Shown piece by piece: positions 24,946 to 34,794 of a stretch of DNA of 64,000 nucleotides (its first letter is position 1; each line of letters begins with the position of its first letter). The translations under genes and the position numbers were made by a program. The notes under the pieces were generated by a model. The model was not told the origin of the DNA. It saw nothing but the letters and a program-made list of their open reading frames with translations, and searched no databases. Source of the DNA: Thermoplasmata archaeon (GTDB taxonomy: Archaea; Thermoplasmatota; Thermoplasmata; Methanomassiliicoccales; Methanomethylophilaceae); the NCBI GenBank assembly GCA_015063125.1, contig SUTB01000004.1:103487-167486 (forward strand), read 5' to 3'.

Positions 24946-25596
24946 ATGCATATAGTCCAGCCAGGTATGGAGATCGACGTTCTGAAGGAGAACGGCAAGC
25001 TCGCCCACGAGAACTACAAGCTTCTGAAGCAGCACGGGATCAAGTCCGTGGACTTCATGGGATCCATCGGAGCCGGCAAGACCGCTCTGATCATCAAGCT
25101 CGCCGAGAAGCTCAGGGCCAAGGGTGTCCGTGTCTGCGCCATAGCAGGCGACGTCACCGGCGTAGACGACTACACGAGATTCGAGCAATCTGGACTGAAG
25201 GCATTCAACTGCAACACGCAGAAGGAATGCCACCTGGATGCACACCTTGTGGAGCACACCCTGGCGCAGATCAACCTGGACGACTACGACGTCGTCTTCA
25301 TCGAGAACGTCGGCAATCTGGTGTGCCCCGCGGACTTCCCCCTGGGAACGGACTACAGGGTCGTCGTCATCTCCACAACGGAGGGCGACGACATGGTGAG
25401 GAAGCACCACGATATCTTCCTGCACTCGGACATCGCGGTGCTGAACAAGATGGACATATGCGACGCAGTGGGAGTTGACCCCGAGGTCATCGCCCAGGAC
25501 TACAACAAGCTGACCGGAGGTCTCAAGCAGATCTACAAGTGCAGCGTCAGGAAGGAAGAGGGCCTGGACGAGATTCTGGCGGCCCTGAACCTGTGA
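24946..25596 (+). CDS. hypB: Hydrogenase nickel-incorporation GTPase HypB
   Basis: A 216-residue GTPase that helps insert nickel into [NiFe]-hydrogenases. The P-loop GSIGAGKT covers residues 39-46; the metal-binding CH pair appears in KECHLDAHLVEHTL and the partner cysteine in ENVGNLVCPADFP; LNKMDI is the guanine-specificity motif. There is no N-terminal CxxCGC or histidine-rich nickel store. hypA is not adjacent. The gene is followed nine bases later by purD, an unusual pairing probably of convenience. A methanogen would need it for its hydrogenases. Confidence 0.95.
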   Translation: MHIVQPGMEIDVLKENGKLAHENYKLLKQHGIKSVDFMGSIGAGKTALIIKLAEKLRAKGVRVCAIAGDVTGVDDYTRFEQSGLKAFNCNTQKECHLDAHLVEHTLAQINLDDYDVVFIENVGNLVCPADFPLGTDYRVVVISTTEGDDMVRKHHDIFLHSDIAVLNKMDICDAVGVDPEVIAQDYNKLTGGLKQIYKCSVRKEEGLDEILAALNL

Positions 25597-25605
25597 GGGA
25601 TTGAA

Positions 25606-26928
25606 ATGAAGGTACTAGCAGTCGGAGGCGGAGGAAGAGAGCACGCAGCAGTGGAGGCGCTGTACAGGTCAGGGGCTGAGATCTACTCGGTCATGAAGAA
25701 CGCCAACCCCGGCATCATCGCCAGATCGAAGAAGCACCTGCTCTGCAGCGAGAAGGACCTGGACCAGGTATGCGCATTCGCCAAGGAGAACGGCGTTGAG
25801 GTCGCATACATCGGACCGGAGGCCCCTCTGGAGGTCGGTATCGTCGATGCCCTTGAGGCCATCGGCGTCAAATGCGCCGCGCCCACCAAAGCGGCTGCCA
25901 GGATCGAGACTTCCAAGACGTTCATGAGGGAGCTCGTGGACAAGTACAAGATCAGGGGCAACCTGGGATTCGCCCACTTCGACAACGCCAAGGACGCAGA
26001 GGCTTACCTGAAGACCATAGACCACGAGATCGTGGTGAAACCCGTAGGTCTCACAGGCGGAAAGGGAGTGAAGGTCCAGGGAGAGCACCTGCACAACATG
26101 CAGGAGACCATGGAATACATCAACGAGATCTTCGACGGCAACATCGGCGGGGCCGGTGTCATACTCGAGGAGAAGGCTGTCGGAGAGGAGTTCACGCAGA
26201 TGGCGTTCGTCGACGGCAAGAAGGTCGTCCCGATGCCCCTCGTGCAGGACCATAAAAGGGCCTACGAGGGCGATGTAGGGCCGAACACCGGAGGAATGGG
26301 TTCCTACAGCGACTCCAACCATCTCCTGCCCTTCATAACGGAATCCGAGAGGAAGGAGGCGATAGCGATCATCCAATCCGTCATAGACGCTATGGCGAAG
26401 GAGGGATGCCCCTACCGCGGACCCATCTACGGACAGTTCATGCTCACGGTCAACGGACCGAAGATCATCGAGTTCAACGCAAGATTCGGGGACCCCGAGG
26501 CGATGAACGTCCTCACTGCATTGGAATCCAGCTTCCAGGACATCTGCCTTCAGATGGCCACTGGAACGCTCAGCGACGATGTGAAGTTCTTCGACAAGGC
26601 CACGGTGTGCAAGTACATCGTGCCCAAGGGATACGGCGTGAAGTCAGAGTCCGGTCACGAGATCACAGTCGATGAGAAGGGCATCAAGGACAGCGGTGCG
26701 GTCGTGTACTACGCCAATGTGGACCAGAAGGACGGCAAGCTCGTCACAGGCACTTCCAGATCCATCGGAATCGTCGGAATCGGAAAGGACCTCGAGGAGG
26801 CCGAGCAGAACTGCGAGAAGGCTCTCCAGTACGTCAAGTGCGATGCCATCTTCCTGAGGCATGACATCGGAACCCGCGTCCTCGTTCAGAAGAGGGTCGA
26901 CCACATGAAGGAACTCCGCTCGGCATGA
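25606..26928 (+). CDS. purD: Phosphoribosylamine-glycine ligase PurD
   Basis: A 440-residue ATP-grasp enzyme catalysing the second step of purine synthesis. It begins VLAVGGGGREHA, the classic PurD N-terminus. The ATP-grasp core includes HEIVVKPVGLTGGKGVKV and GPNTGGMGSYS; the catalytic-metal segment is IIEFNARFGDPEAM. Slightly longer than bacterial PurD but normal for archaea. Co-transcribed with hypB upstream and truA downstream, overlapping truA by four bases. Confidence 0.96.
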   Translation: MKVLAVGGGGREHAAVEALYRSGAEIYSVMKNANPGIIARSKKHLLCSEKDLDQVCAFAKENGVEVAYIGPEAPLEVGIVDALEAIGVKCAAPTKAAARIETSKTFMRELVDKYKIRGNLGFAHFDNAKDAEAYLKTIDHEIVVKPVGLTGGKGVKVQGEHLHNMQETMEYINEIFDGNIGGAGVILEEKAVGEEFTQMAFVDGKKVVPMPLVQDHKRAYEGDVGPNTGGMGSYSDSNHLLPFITESERKEAIAIIQSVIDAMAKEGCPYRGPIYGQFMLTVNGPKIIEFNARFGDPEAMNVLTALESSFQDICLQMATGTLSDDVKFFDKATVCKYIVPKGYGVKSESGHEITVDEKGIKDSGAVVYYANVDQKDGKLVTGTSRSIGIVGIGKDLEEAEQNCEKALQYVKCDAIFLRHDIGTRVLVQKRVDHMKELRSA

Positions 26929-27704
26929 AGAGAGTGGCAGTCAAGATCGCCTACCTGGGCGAGGGATTCAACGGCTCCCAGATCCAACCTTCCGGAAGGA
27001 CGGTGGAATCCGAGGTTCTGGACAAACTGGTCACGGTTTCCAAGCTGACGCCGGAGGACCTGGACCTCAAGTTCTCGAGCCGGACCGATAAGGGTGTGAA
27101 CGCCCTCGGCAACGCGATCTGCTTCAACTCCGTTTTCACACACAACACAACCCTCCTGAAGGTATTGAACGCCATAGGAGGGGACATCTACTTCAGATCA
27201 GTATGCGAGGTGACTGAGGACTTCAACGTCCGCTACGCAACGAGCCGCATCTACAGATACATCCTTCCGGCCGAAGGCCTGGACATAGACCTTGCCCTAG
27301 AATGCGCAGACATCTTCCTGGGAGAGCATGATTTCGCGAGATTCTGCAAACCTGACAACAAGCCGACCGTAGCCAAGGTGGACAGGATCGATATCGATGT
27401 TCAGGGCGACATCATGATCCTGGAGTTCGAGGCCCGCTTCTTCCTTTGGAACATGATCCGCAGGATGGTGGCAGCCATAGAATCCGTCGCCAAAGGAATC
27501 CATGACATGGAGGACGTACACAGGGCATTGGACGACCTTGAAGAGATCAACTTCGGCGTAGCAAGGCCCGACGCATTGACCCTGGTCGATGTGAACTACG
27601 ACTGGCTGAGCTTCGAACCGGCTGATCAATCCCTTTTTGAGGAGAGGAAGAACGAGGATTCGTTCGTACGTGATCTCCGCAAGAACTTCTTCGATTCGCT
27701 GTGA
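26925..27704 (+). CDS. truA: tRNA pseudouridine synthase A (TruA-family)
   Basis: A 259-residue RNA-modifying enzyme that makes pseudouridine in the tRNA anticodon arm. The catalytic aspartate is in SSRTDKGVNALGN near residue 55; RYILPAEG and the ARFFLWNMIRRMV segment are also conserved. The ATG overlaps the purD stop (ATGA). It is the last gene of the hypB-purD-truA operon and is followed by a terminator shared with the convergent membrane-protein gene. Confidence 0.93.
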   Translation: MKRVAVKIAYLGEGFNGSQIQPSGRTVESEVLDKLVTVSKLTPEDLDLKFSSRTDKGVNALGNAICFNSVFTHNTTLLKVLNAIGGDIYFRSVCEVTEDFNVRYATSRIYRYILPAEGLDIDLALECADIFLGEHDFARFCKPDNKPTVAKVDRIDIDVQGDIMILEFEARFFLWNMIRRMVAAIESVAKGIHDMEDVHRALDDLEEINFGVARPDALTLVDVNYDWLSFEPADQSLFEERKNEDSFVRDLRKNFFDSL

Positions 27705-27746
27705 ATCGATTGCATCTTTCTCAAGAGAAGTGCAAAAAAGTAAGGT

Positions 27747-27764
27747 GGGAGGGTCTCCCCTCCC
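27747..27764. terminator. Bidirectional terminator between truA and the AglB operon
   Basis: A perfect 7-bp stem (GGGAGGG 27747-27753 with CCCTCCC 27758-27764) with a 4-base loop has an A-run on one side (CAAAAAAG) and a T-rich stretch on the other (TTGATTTTAAGG), so it can end transcripts from both convergent operons. Confidence 0.7.
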
Positions 27765-27779
27765 TTGATTTTAAGGTTT

Positions 27780-28550
27780 TCAGCGCCTGGACTTGGGCTT
27801 ACCGAAGTTCTTGACGGGCTTGCGGTAGACCCAAACAGCGGCTGCGATCAGAAGGATCAGCAGCATGAATGCCAATGCTGTGATCCCGCCGTAGTCGTTG
27901 TCGTTGGCGTAGAAGACGTGCACCTCATCCAGACCGGTGATCATTCCCTCTCCTCCGATAGACTTCACGTAGAACGTGTGGGTGCTGTTGGGCTCGGGGT
28001 GTGCGATCCAGTCATATGTGACCGATCCGGTACCGTTCGAGGCGAGAGTGATGGTGGTGTAACTGTCATCCATCTTCTCATCGTCGATGTAGAAGTAGAC
28101 TCCGAACTCCTCGAGGTTGAGGGTAACGTCGTCCGCCTTCAGGTTGACTGTGAGCACGATGGGGTTGACTGCGTAGAAGGTGTACTTCTCTTCGCTGCCG
28201 ACCCTGACCTCATCCAGCAGGAACTCGACCACGATCGTGTACTCGCCTGCGGTCTTGGGGACCGTGAGGGTGAGGGATTTCTCCACTCCGTCCTCGAGGG
28301 ATCCGGTGCTTGGGGAGATAGCGCTCGCCTGAGCCTCTCCGGCCTTGTTGACGACCTTGGCGTTGAAGGTAAGAGCTCCCTCCTGGCCCTCTTCAAGATC
28401 GTATTTGATCTTGAAGGTCTCGGAGGTTGAGACTTTGTACACTCCGTCACCGTCGGTGGTAATTTCGCCGCTAGCATCGAGGCTGACCGGCACGAGGCAG
28501 ACAGCTGCCAGGGCCAGGAAAGCCATCATTCCGAAGATTGCTTTATTCAT
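27780..28550 (-). CDS. Secreted, C-terminally anchored beta-sandwich protein in the AglB operon
   Basis: A 256-residue protein with a signal peptide (MNKAIFGMMAFLALAAVCL, cleavage near an SLDAS site), about 190 extracellular residues with beta-domain character and N-glycosylation-like sites (NGTGS, NSTHT), and one C-terminal membrane helix followed by a basic tail (YRKPVKNFGKPKSRR). I do not recognise a named family. The ATG overlaps the aglB stop codon, so it is co-translated with the oligosaccharyltransferase. It may be a partner or a scaffold that presents surface proteins for glycosylation. Confidence 0.6.
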   Translation of the reverse strand: MNKAIFGMMAFLALAAVCLVPVSLDASGEITTDGDGVYKVSTSETFKIKYDLEEGQEGALTFNAKVVNKAGEAQASAISPSTGSLEDGVEKSLTLTVPKTAGEYTIVVEFLLDEVRVGSEEKYTFYAVNPIVLTVNLKADDVTLNLEEFGVYFYIDDEKMDDSYTTITLASNGTGSVTYDWIAHPEPNSTHTFYVKSIGGEGMITGLDEVHVFYANDNDYGGITALAFMLLILLIAAAVWVYRKPVKNFGKPKSRR

Positions 28551-31500
28551 CTGCGTGAGAACACCCCCCTCTTGGAGCCCATCCAGACAATGAGGATGAG
28601 CATGATGATCGAAAGACCGAAGATGAACCAGATTCCCATGGGGATTCCGGACCTCTCGTCCACTGCGGTGTCTCCGGAAACGGTCATCGAATCGATCTCG
28701 AGGTCGATGGTCGACGGGCTGAGCGTCTTGGAGCCCAGATCTGTCGACACTGTGATCGAAGGTGCGGTGGTCATCTGACCGGTCATGGTCATCACTTTGG
28801 CGTAGATCACGGTGGTGGTCTTTGCGGGGATGACGAACAACCTGTCCTCGGCCTGCTTGATCAGTTCACCGTTCTCGGTCATGAGCACGACGGTGTATCC
28901 TGCTCCGACGCTCGCACTGATGTCGAGAGCGGTAGCGGCCCCATCGTTGACGAATGTCAATGCATACATGTACTCCGATCCGGACATCTTGTCCTTGTTA
29001 TCGCACTCGCTGGCGGTCTTCATCGTGACGCTGCTGTATTCGATCTCGGCCCCTCCGTCGAGGATGTGGACCGTCTTGGAAGTGGTTCCGTTGAAGTCCC
29101 TGACCGTCAGGGTCGCTCCCTGCGATCCGATTCCCGACGACTTCTCGTCGTAGGTTCCCTCGACCGTGATGCTTCCGCTCTCTCCGGCCTGCAGGATGAT
29201 CTGGTATGTTCCGTCCAGGGTCCACGCGCTGCCTGCGGTGATGACGTAGGTCTTCAGCGAGTCGGTGTTGTTGTACACCGTGATGTTGGCATCCGCGATT
29301 CCTCCGACGAAGTTGGCGTAGTTGAACTTCACCTGCAGGTCTCCGCTGGTGTAATCGACCGCGGCATCGTTGTTGTACACAGGTATGTTCACGACTCCGC
29401 TTGTCAGATCAACATTGGAGACGGATCCGATGTATCCGTAGACCTCGCCGTCGATGGTCTTTGTGACCTCCGCTTTGACTGCCGCGACTGTGATGTTGTC
29501 GGGGATGTCGATTGTGAATGCTCCGTTCTCGACCTCTGCCTCGACGACCACTCCACCCTCGTAGGAGAAGTACACGGTTCCGTTGGCGATAGCGCCGACG
29601 TATCCGGTTATGACGTTCGTCCTGGCGTTGGTGGTCATGTCAAGGGATGCAGGCACGCTTCCCGTCTTGGTGGGGTTGAGGTAGCCGTTCCTGATCATGC
29701 CGGTGCTGGGGTTGGAGGTCTTCAGGTAGTAGTCGCAGTCGTACTCGAAGTAGTAGATGTCGTCACCGTTGTAGTTGTCGTGAGTCTTGTCACCGGTGAT
29801 GGTGAGCTCGTCGAGGCTTCCCTTGACGATCTCCACTCCGTATACCACGATGGCGTTCAGTCCGGTGAAGGATGTCTCTCCGGGGTAGACGTAGACCGTA
29901 CCGTTGAAGTAGCTGCCGGTGGCAGGGTCGATCTTAGCGGTGTACTGTCCAGGTGCAAGGACCGCGACCCTGTCGAACTGGATGTCGTCTCCTCCTCCGT
30001 AGGGAGTGAGGGTCATCTTATAATCGGCCCTGACGGTCTGGCTGACGACTCCGTCCTTACCGATGGTGATGGTTGCGGATGCGTCGCTGGTTCCGTCGTC
30101 GACGGTCTTGCTGAGCGATGATGAGTTGAAGCTGCCGTTGTTGACCGATCCGTTGGCCGCGGTGACTGTGACTCCGGTTGCGTCCTTGGGGACGACGAAT
30201 GTCGCCTTTCCGCTGGTGTCTGTCATCGCAGGCAGGGTGTAGGTACCGTTTCCGATCTCGCACCTGAGGCTGATTGGAGCGTATGCCAATCCCACGTTGG
30301 ACGAGCTCGTTCCGGATGCGTAGTTGTATGTTGCCGTGATCTTCTTTCCGTCTCCGAGGGACAGCGTTCCGAGGTCCTTATCGCCGGTGATGTTCTCGGT
30401 TCCGAGGTATGCCTTGTTGCTGTCGTTGTACGCATATACGACATAACTGAGGCTGGGCAGGAGGATGCTGAACTTTCCGTCTGATCCGGCTGTCGCCGTG
30501 AAGTACATGCTTCCGTTGACGAAGATGACGGTTCCCGCGGATCCGATGGATCCGGTGACCTCGCAGGCCTTGCTGCTCTGGAGGGAGATGGTATTGGATG
30601 CTCCGGTGTACTGTCCGTAGTAGACATTCGTTCCGTCGCTGCCGTAGATCATGAATGCGGTCGAGTTGGCTCCGATTGTGACCGGGAGATCGACGATTCC
30701 GAAGCTGACCGTTGTGGTGAATCCTCCGCCGTATGCGTTGAGGAGCAGTTCGTTCGCGTCCCTTACCGAGACCCTGTCGGACTCGTATGCGGTGACACTG
30801 ATGGTCTTCGCGCTGGTCACAGACTGGGATGATGTGTAGGTGGTGACGTATCCGCCCTCCATCTTGACGGTGTATGTTCCGCTGGGGACGTAGATGTACG
30901 TGTCGCTTCCCACGTTGGCCGTGGTGTATGTCTCGCCGGTGGAGGTGTTGGTGAGCACGAAGGTACCCTCAGAGACGGCCTGTCCGTGCGAGTCGGTCGC
31001 CGACAAGGTGACCTTGTAGGATGTGGGGGATACCATCAGTCCATTGTTCTCTCCGGGGTACAGCGTGATTGTTCCGGATGCGACCGCGGCTGCGGAGGTG
31101 TTGCGGAGCTCGTAGCTGTACACTCCGGGCTTGATCAGAACCGAGTTGCCCTGTTCGTCGACCGCGGATGCGCTGCTGATCATTCCGATCACGGACTGGA
31201 GGTAGTACTTCTCATCGCCGGAGTCGAGCACGTAGAGGTAATCCTCCATGATCTCGAAGGAGCTTCCGAGCATGACCAATCCGATGAAGCTCGCACTGGG
31301 GATGGTGTAGTTGACTCCCTCGGTGGCGGTGAGCTCGAGGCTTCCGTTCTTGAACACCAGAGTGTAGTCTCCATCCTCGGGGACCATGACGGTGAACTCT
31401 CCGTTGGAGTTGGTCTTGGTCTCGTAGTAGACTGTGTTCTTACCGTAGTAGTCGTTGTATGACTTCACCTGGACGGTGATTCCGCTCAGGGGCTCGTCGT

Positions 31501-34003
31501 TCTCATTGGCGACGCTGGAGGTCATCAGGGATGATCCCGTTCCGACGTACTCGTAGACGATGATGGACGAGAGGTAGTTGATGATTCCTCCGTCCTTGCT
31601 CTGCTTGGCCACCGCGTCGGCGTAGTCCATGTACTCCCATCCGTCGTCGGATGCTGCAGCGTGAGCGTCGGGGTTGTACTTGACGTACCAGCTCATGATC
31701 TCGTATCCGGCCAGTCCCTCGCCGGGAGTGGGTTTGACCTTTCCGTTGCTGGAAGCGAGGTCGTAGAGGTACGAGAACGATGATGAGTATCCTGCGTCCT
31801 CGGGAGTGTTTCCGATGAGCGCCTTCCAGAGGAAGGTGCCGTAGAGAGCATCCGTCGCGGCTGCGGGATAGTAATTGGAATAGTATGTGATAAGGGAATA
31901 GAACTGACTAGCCGCTCCGTATCCATCAACGGTGTAGCCTGCGAAGTAAGCGATAGTGGAGAGGATGTCTCCGTCGCCGTACATCAGGGGGAGCATGGAT
32001 CCGTCCAAGACGTAGTATCCGATCTGCTGACCGGTGAGCGCACGTGCCTTCTGGTAGGTCTCCATGATGTCATATGTGCTCATGTTGTCGGTGATCTTCT
32101 TGATGGATGCAAGATAGACCGCGTTCTCGTCGGTGATGTCGGCTTTGACATTTCCGAACGATGAGTCGTTGAGGACGATGTCCTTTGCGACATCAGGGCT
32201 CTGGATGTAGTCGCTGATGCTCATTCCTACCCTGCTGAAATCTCCGAACGCTGTGTTGAAGGAAACTTCAGGGTTGGCCATCATCAGACGGACGATCTGT
32301 GCCGCGGTGGCTCCTGCGCTACCCTGTGCCAGATACATCTGGGCTACTGCTGAGGCGCCGCTTCCCGTAGGATCGTTCACCGTCATGAATCCCCTGGCTT
32401 CCAGATCTGCGGCGTAATCGATCCAAGAGGCGAATGCGATGTTGTCGCTGATGTGGGGCAGGAGGTTCTCGTAGATGTAGCTCATGGGGTATGAGTCGTC
32501 GTTCGTCTCGACCGTGTAGGTCGTGTTTCCGTATCCGAAGTAGTCGTAGTCCTCGTTGGAAGAGATTCCTGCGTCGACTGCGTTGACGATGCAGGGTGCT
32601 GCCACGAGGAAGACCGCGATAACCACTGAGAGGAAGGGCAGAGGCTTGATCATCTTCCTGAGGAATCCGGGGAATCCGGCACCCCTCATGCTTGCGTACC
32701 ATGCCTTGAGGTCGGCCTTCGTGATGACCTTGACCAGGACGATGGCGGAAGCGACTGCGAACACACAGCCCATTGCGGCTGCGGTTCCATATGATGTCCA
32801 GGCTGCGAACCAGAGGACCAAGAGCCACATTGTGTAGGCGAGCTTGGTGTGGGTGCGCTCCTTCCTTGCGTATTTGTAGAACTCGTAGATTCCGAGCATG
32901 GCAGGCATCCACATGAGGAGCCATCCGTAGTAGGCGGACATCTTCGAGATGGACACACCGACCTTAGCGAGCTCTTCCATAAGGGAGTTGCTGTAGATCG
33001 AGTTTCCGAATATCAGGGCATTGCAGTAGTCGGGTGCTGCGAAGAACAGCACCACGGCGATGATGATGAATGCCGCGACGAGGCCGGGGATCGTGAAAAT
33101 CCAAGGCTTGCTCTCGAGCGCCTTGAAGATGAATCCGAATGCCACGGCGATGATTGTGATGAGAACAGGTCCGGAGAAAACCGCATCCCAAAGGCCTGCA
33201 GGTATGTAGTAGGCCGCTCCGATTGCGATACCGATCAACATCATGATCGAGTAGCTGTAGAGAGGCACCTTGAAATCCTTGCTGTTGAAGCGGTCTATGA
33301 CGAGCTGGATGACCATGATGATGATCAGCATCACGAACACTGCGCGGAATCCGTTCCACGAGAGTGCTATCAGACCGAGGATTACACCTGCGATGGCAAT
33401 CTCCTTGAAGGCCAACTCATTGTCGTTGACCTTCCTGACGACCTTGATGAAGGCCAGTGTGAAGATTGCAACTAGGAATGCTGCAAAGGCGTATTCAGTT
33501 CCGTTGGAGAATACCGAGGAACTGATGGGTAACGCCATCAGACCGTAGAGGAGTGCGGTAACGAAGCCGATCTTGTATCCTCCCAGCTCCTTCCCGATGA
33601 AGTACACGGGGAAGACCGTGAGTGCGCCGAATATCGGTGCGAGGATGGCAAGGGCGAACGACGCCGAGGATATAGCTCCGATTGCGGCAGCGATCATATC
33701 GTAGAGCGGCGGGTTGACGTTCAACCCTCCGATGGGATAGTTGATAGCCGCGTCACTTCCAAAAATGAAGCTTCCATCGAGTATGCTTTCGACAACGTGC
33801 AGATGATATTGTGCATCAGAACCGCCCGACAGCGCGAAGTCGCTGCCTGCGGAAACGCCGTACACGAACACCGTCCTCAATACAAAAGCGAGTATCGCGA
33901 CGATGCAAACGGCGATAGCACAGTGGTTCTGCAACCACCCTGTACCGCTTTCGCGGTCAGCCCCTCCTGAGGGGCCGGCTGAGTCCTTTCCGAATTTGCG
34001 CAT
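28547..34003 (-). CDS. aglB: Oligosaccharyltransferase AglB (STT3) with giant extracellular region
   Basis: An 1818-residue membrane protein that transfers lipid-linked glycans to asparagine in secreted proteins. Residues about 25-470 form the multi-pass STT3 core; an acidic/histidine motif lies in GGSDAQYHLHVVE near 60-72 and the second acidic region in GSDAAINYPIGG. The hallmark WWDYG is replaced by SWIDYA near residues 523-528. The extracellular part after that is very long: several beta-sandwich repeats of the carboxypeptidase-regulatory type (for example GITVQVKSYND, DGDYTLVF, SGTYTVKMEGG) continue to a single C-terminal membrane helix and GSKRGVFSRR. Typical AglB proteins are 600-1000 residues, so about half of this protein is extra. 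The small anchored protein gene overlaps its end. Function as AglB is well supported by the core; the role of the extra domains is inferred. Confidence 0.85.
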   Translation of the reverse strand: MRKFGKDSAGPSGGADRESGTGWLQNHCAIAVCIVAILAFVLRTVFVYGVSAGSDFALSGGSDAQYHLHVVESILDGSFIFGSDAAINYPIGGLNVNPPLYDMIAAAIGAISSASFALAILAPIFGALTVFPVYFIGKELGGYKIGFVTALLYGLMALPISSSVFSNGTEYAFAAFLVAIFTLAFIKVVRKVNDNELAFKEIAIAGVILGLIALSWNGFRAVFVMLIIIMVIQLVIDRFNSKDFKVPLYSYSIMMLIGIAIGAAYYIPAGLWDAVFSGPVLITIIAVAFGFIFKALESKPWIFTIPGLVAAFIIIAVVLFFAAPDYCNALIFGNSIYSNSLMEELAKVGVSISKMSAYYGWLLMWMPAMLGIYEFYKYARKERTHTKLAYTMWLLVLWFAAWTSYGTAAAMGCVFAVASAIVLVKVITKADLKAWYASMRGAGFPGFLRKMIKPLPFLSVVIAVFLVAAPCIVNAVDAGISSNEDYDYFGYGNTTYTVETNDDSYPMSYIYENLLPHISDNIAFASWIDYAADLEARGFMTVNDPTGSGASAVAQMYLAQGSAGATAAQIVRLMMANPEVSFNTAFGDFSRVGMSISDYIQSPDVAKDIVLNDSSFGNVKADITDENAVYLASIKKITDNMSTYDIMETYQKARALTGQQIGYYVLDGSMLPLMYGDGDILSTIAYFAGYTVDGYGAASQFYSLITYYSNYYPAAATDALYGTFLWKALIGNTPEDAGYSSSFSYLYDLASSNGKVKPTPGEGLAGYEIMSWYVKYNPDAHAAASDDGWEYMDYADAVAKQSKDGGIINYLSSIIVYEYVGTGSSLMTSSVANENDEPLSGITVQVKSYNDYYGKNTVYYETKTNSNGEFTVMVPEDGDYTLVFKNGSLELTATEGVNYTIPSASFIGLVMLGSSFEIMEDYLYVLDSGDEKYYLQSVIGMISSASAVDEQGNSVLIKPGVYSYELRNTSAAAVASGTITLYPGENNGLMVSPTSYKVTLSATDSHGQAVSEGTFVLTNTSTGETYTTANVGSDTYIYVPSGTYTVKMEGGYVTTYTSSQSVTSAKTISVTAYESDRVSVRDANELLLNAYGGGFTTTVSFGIVDLPVTIGANSTAFMIYGSDGTNVYYGQYTGASNTISLQSSKACEVTGSIGSAGTVIFVNGSMYFTATAGSDGKFSILLPSLSYVVYAYNDSNKAYLGTENITGDKDLGTLSLGDGKKITATYNYASGTSSSNVGLAYAPISLRCEIGNGTYTLPAMTDTSGKATFVVPKDATGVTVTAANGSVNNGSFNSSSLSKTVDDGTSDASATITIGKDGVVSQTVRADYKMTLTPYGGGDDIQFDRVAVLAPGQYTAKIDPATGSYFNGTVYVYPGETSFTGLNAIVVYGVEIVKGSLDELTITGDKTHDNYNGDDIYYFEYDCDYYLKTSNPSTGMIRNGYLNPTKTGSVPASLDMTTNARTNVITGYVGAIANGTVYFSYEGGVVVEAEVENGAFTIDIPDNITVAAVKAEVTKTIDGEVYGYIGSVSNVDLTSGVVNIPVYNNDAAVDYTSGDLQVKFNYANFVGGIADANITVYNNTDSLKTYVITAGSAWTLDGTYQIILQAGESGSITVEGTYDEKSSGIGSQGATLTVRDFNGTTSKTVHILDGGAEIEYSSVTMKTASECDNKDKMSGSEYMYALTFVNDGAATALDISASVGAGYTVVLMTENGELIKQAEDRLFVIPAKTTTVIYAKVMTMTGQMTTAPSITVSTDLGSKTLSPSTIDLEIDSMTVSGDTAVDERSGIPMGIWFIFGLSIIMLILIVWMGSKRGVFSRR

Positions 34004-34097
34004 TCTATAAGTCTCCGTCTTATGAATGGCGTTGATACTCGGTTACATATTAAATCGTTTGTGCGTGTAATTTTATTATTATAATAGGGGACGGAGC

Positions 34098-34742
34098 TCA
34101 AAGCACCGTCTTTATGTCCTCGGCGAAAGCCTCCGCCGCTGACTTTGGGTCGTCGGAACCGTAGATCGACCTGCCGACTATGGCGTAGGTCGCACCGGCC
34201 TTGATGGCATCGGATGCCTTGCCTCCTTGGGCTCCCACTCCGGGGGACAGGATCTTCAGGTCGCCGACCACGCTGCGGATGGCTGCTATCCTGTCAGGAC
34301 GCGTGGCAGGTGCGATGAATCCCTTCGCCCCGCACTCCACTCCGAGCCTTGCCATCTCCTCCGCATGCTGGGCGGTGAACATCTTCGCGCCGGGATGACT
34401 CATCTCCGTGACGGCGTAGATCTCCGCATCGCCTGCAGCCTCGACTGCTGCCTTCAGCGAATCGTCCCCGGTGAATGCATGGACTATGACGGCCGATGCT
34501 CCCCTGGAAACAGCATTCTCGACGATGAGCTTCACGGTGTTCGGTATGTCCGCGACCTTGAAATCGCAGATGACATCGGATAACTCAGACAGCTTCGTGA
34601 TCATCTGCGGCCCTTCAGAAAGGACGAGGGGCCAGTTGATCTTGATGGCATCGACGATGCCGCTGACGGATTCCGCCACTTGCAATGCCTTCTTCCCGTC
34701 GGTCTCGTCCAGCGCGAGCACGAGTCTGCTGTCTGTCTTCAT
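34098..34742 (-). CDS. pyrF: Orotidine 5'-phosphate decarboxylase PyrF
   Basis: A 214-residue pyrimidine-biosynthesis enzyme that converts OMP to UMP. The catalytic DxKxxDI tetrad is present as CDFKVADIPNT. Family markers LVLALDETDG at the start, MSHPGA in the middle and ILSPGVGAQGG toward the end are in order. The ATG at 34742 gives the standard N-terminus; the reading frame continues five codons further upstream. It is a single gene divergent from the radical-SAM gene and read in the same direction as aglB. Confidence 0.95.
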   Translation of the reverse strand: MKTDSRLVLALDETDGKKALQVAESVSGIVDAIKINWPLVLSEGPQMITKLSELSDVICDFKVADIPNTVKLIVENAVSRGASAVIVHAFTGDDSLKAAVEAAGDAEIYAVTEMSHPGAKMFTAQHAEEMARLGVECGAKGFIAPATRPDRIAAIRSVVGDLKILSPGVGAQGGKASDAIKAGATYAIVGRSIYGSDDPKSAAEAFAEDIKTVL

Positions 34743-34765
34743 GCCCACTCTAACCACGACAGGGG

Positions 34766-34773
34766 TTATAAAC
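34766..34773 (+). promoter_or_regulatory. TATA box of the radical-SAM gene
   Basis: TTATAAAC lies 22-29 bases before the ATG at 34795, the distance from archaeal TATA boxes to transcription start, so the mRNA is expected to be leaderless. It also falls within the upstream flank of pyrF on the other strand. Confidence 0.6.
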
Positions 34774-34794
34774 CATCGGGCCGTACGTCAGCAC

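Noticed and set aside
34471..34794. Upstream 108 codons of the radical-SAM frame
   Set aside because: They are antisense to pyrF, and the TATA box at 34766-34773 places transcription start next to the ATG at 34795.
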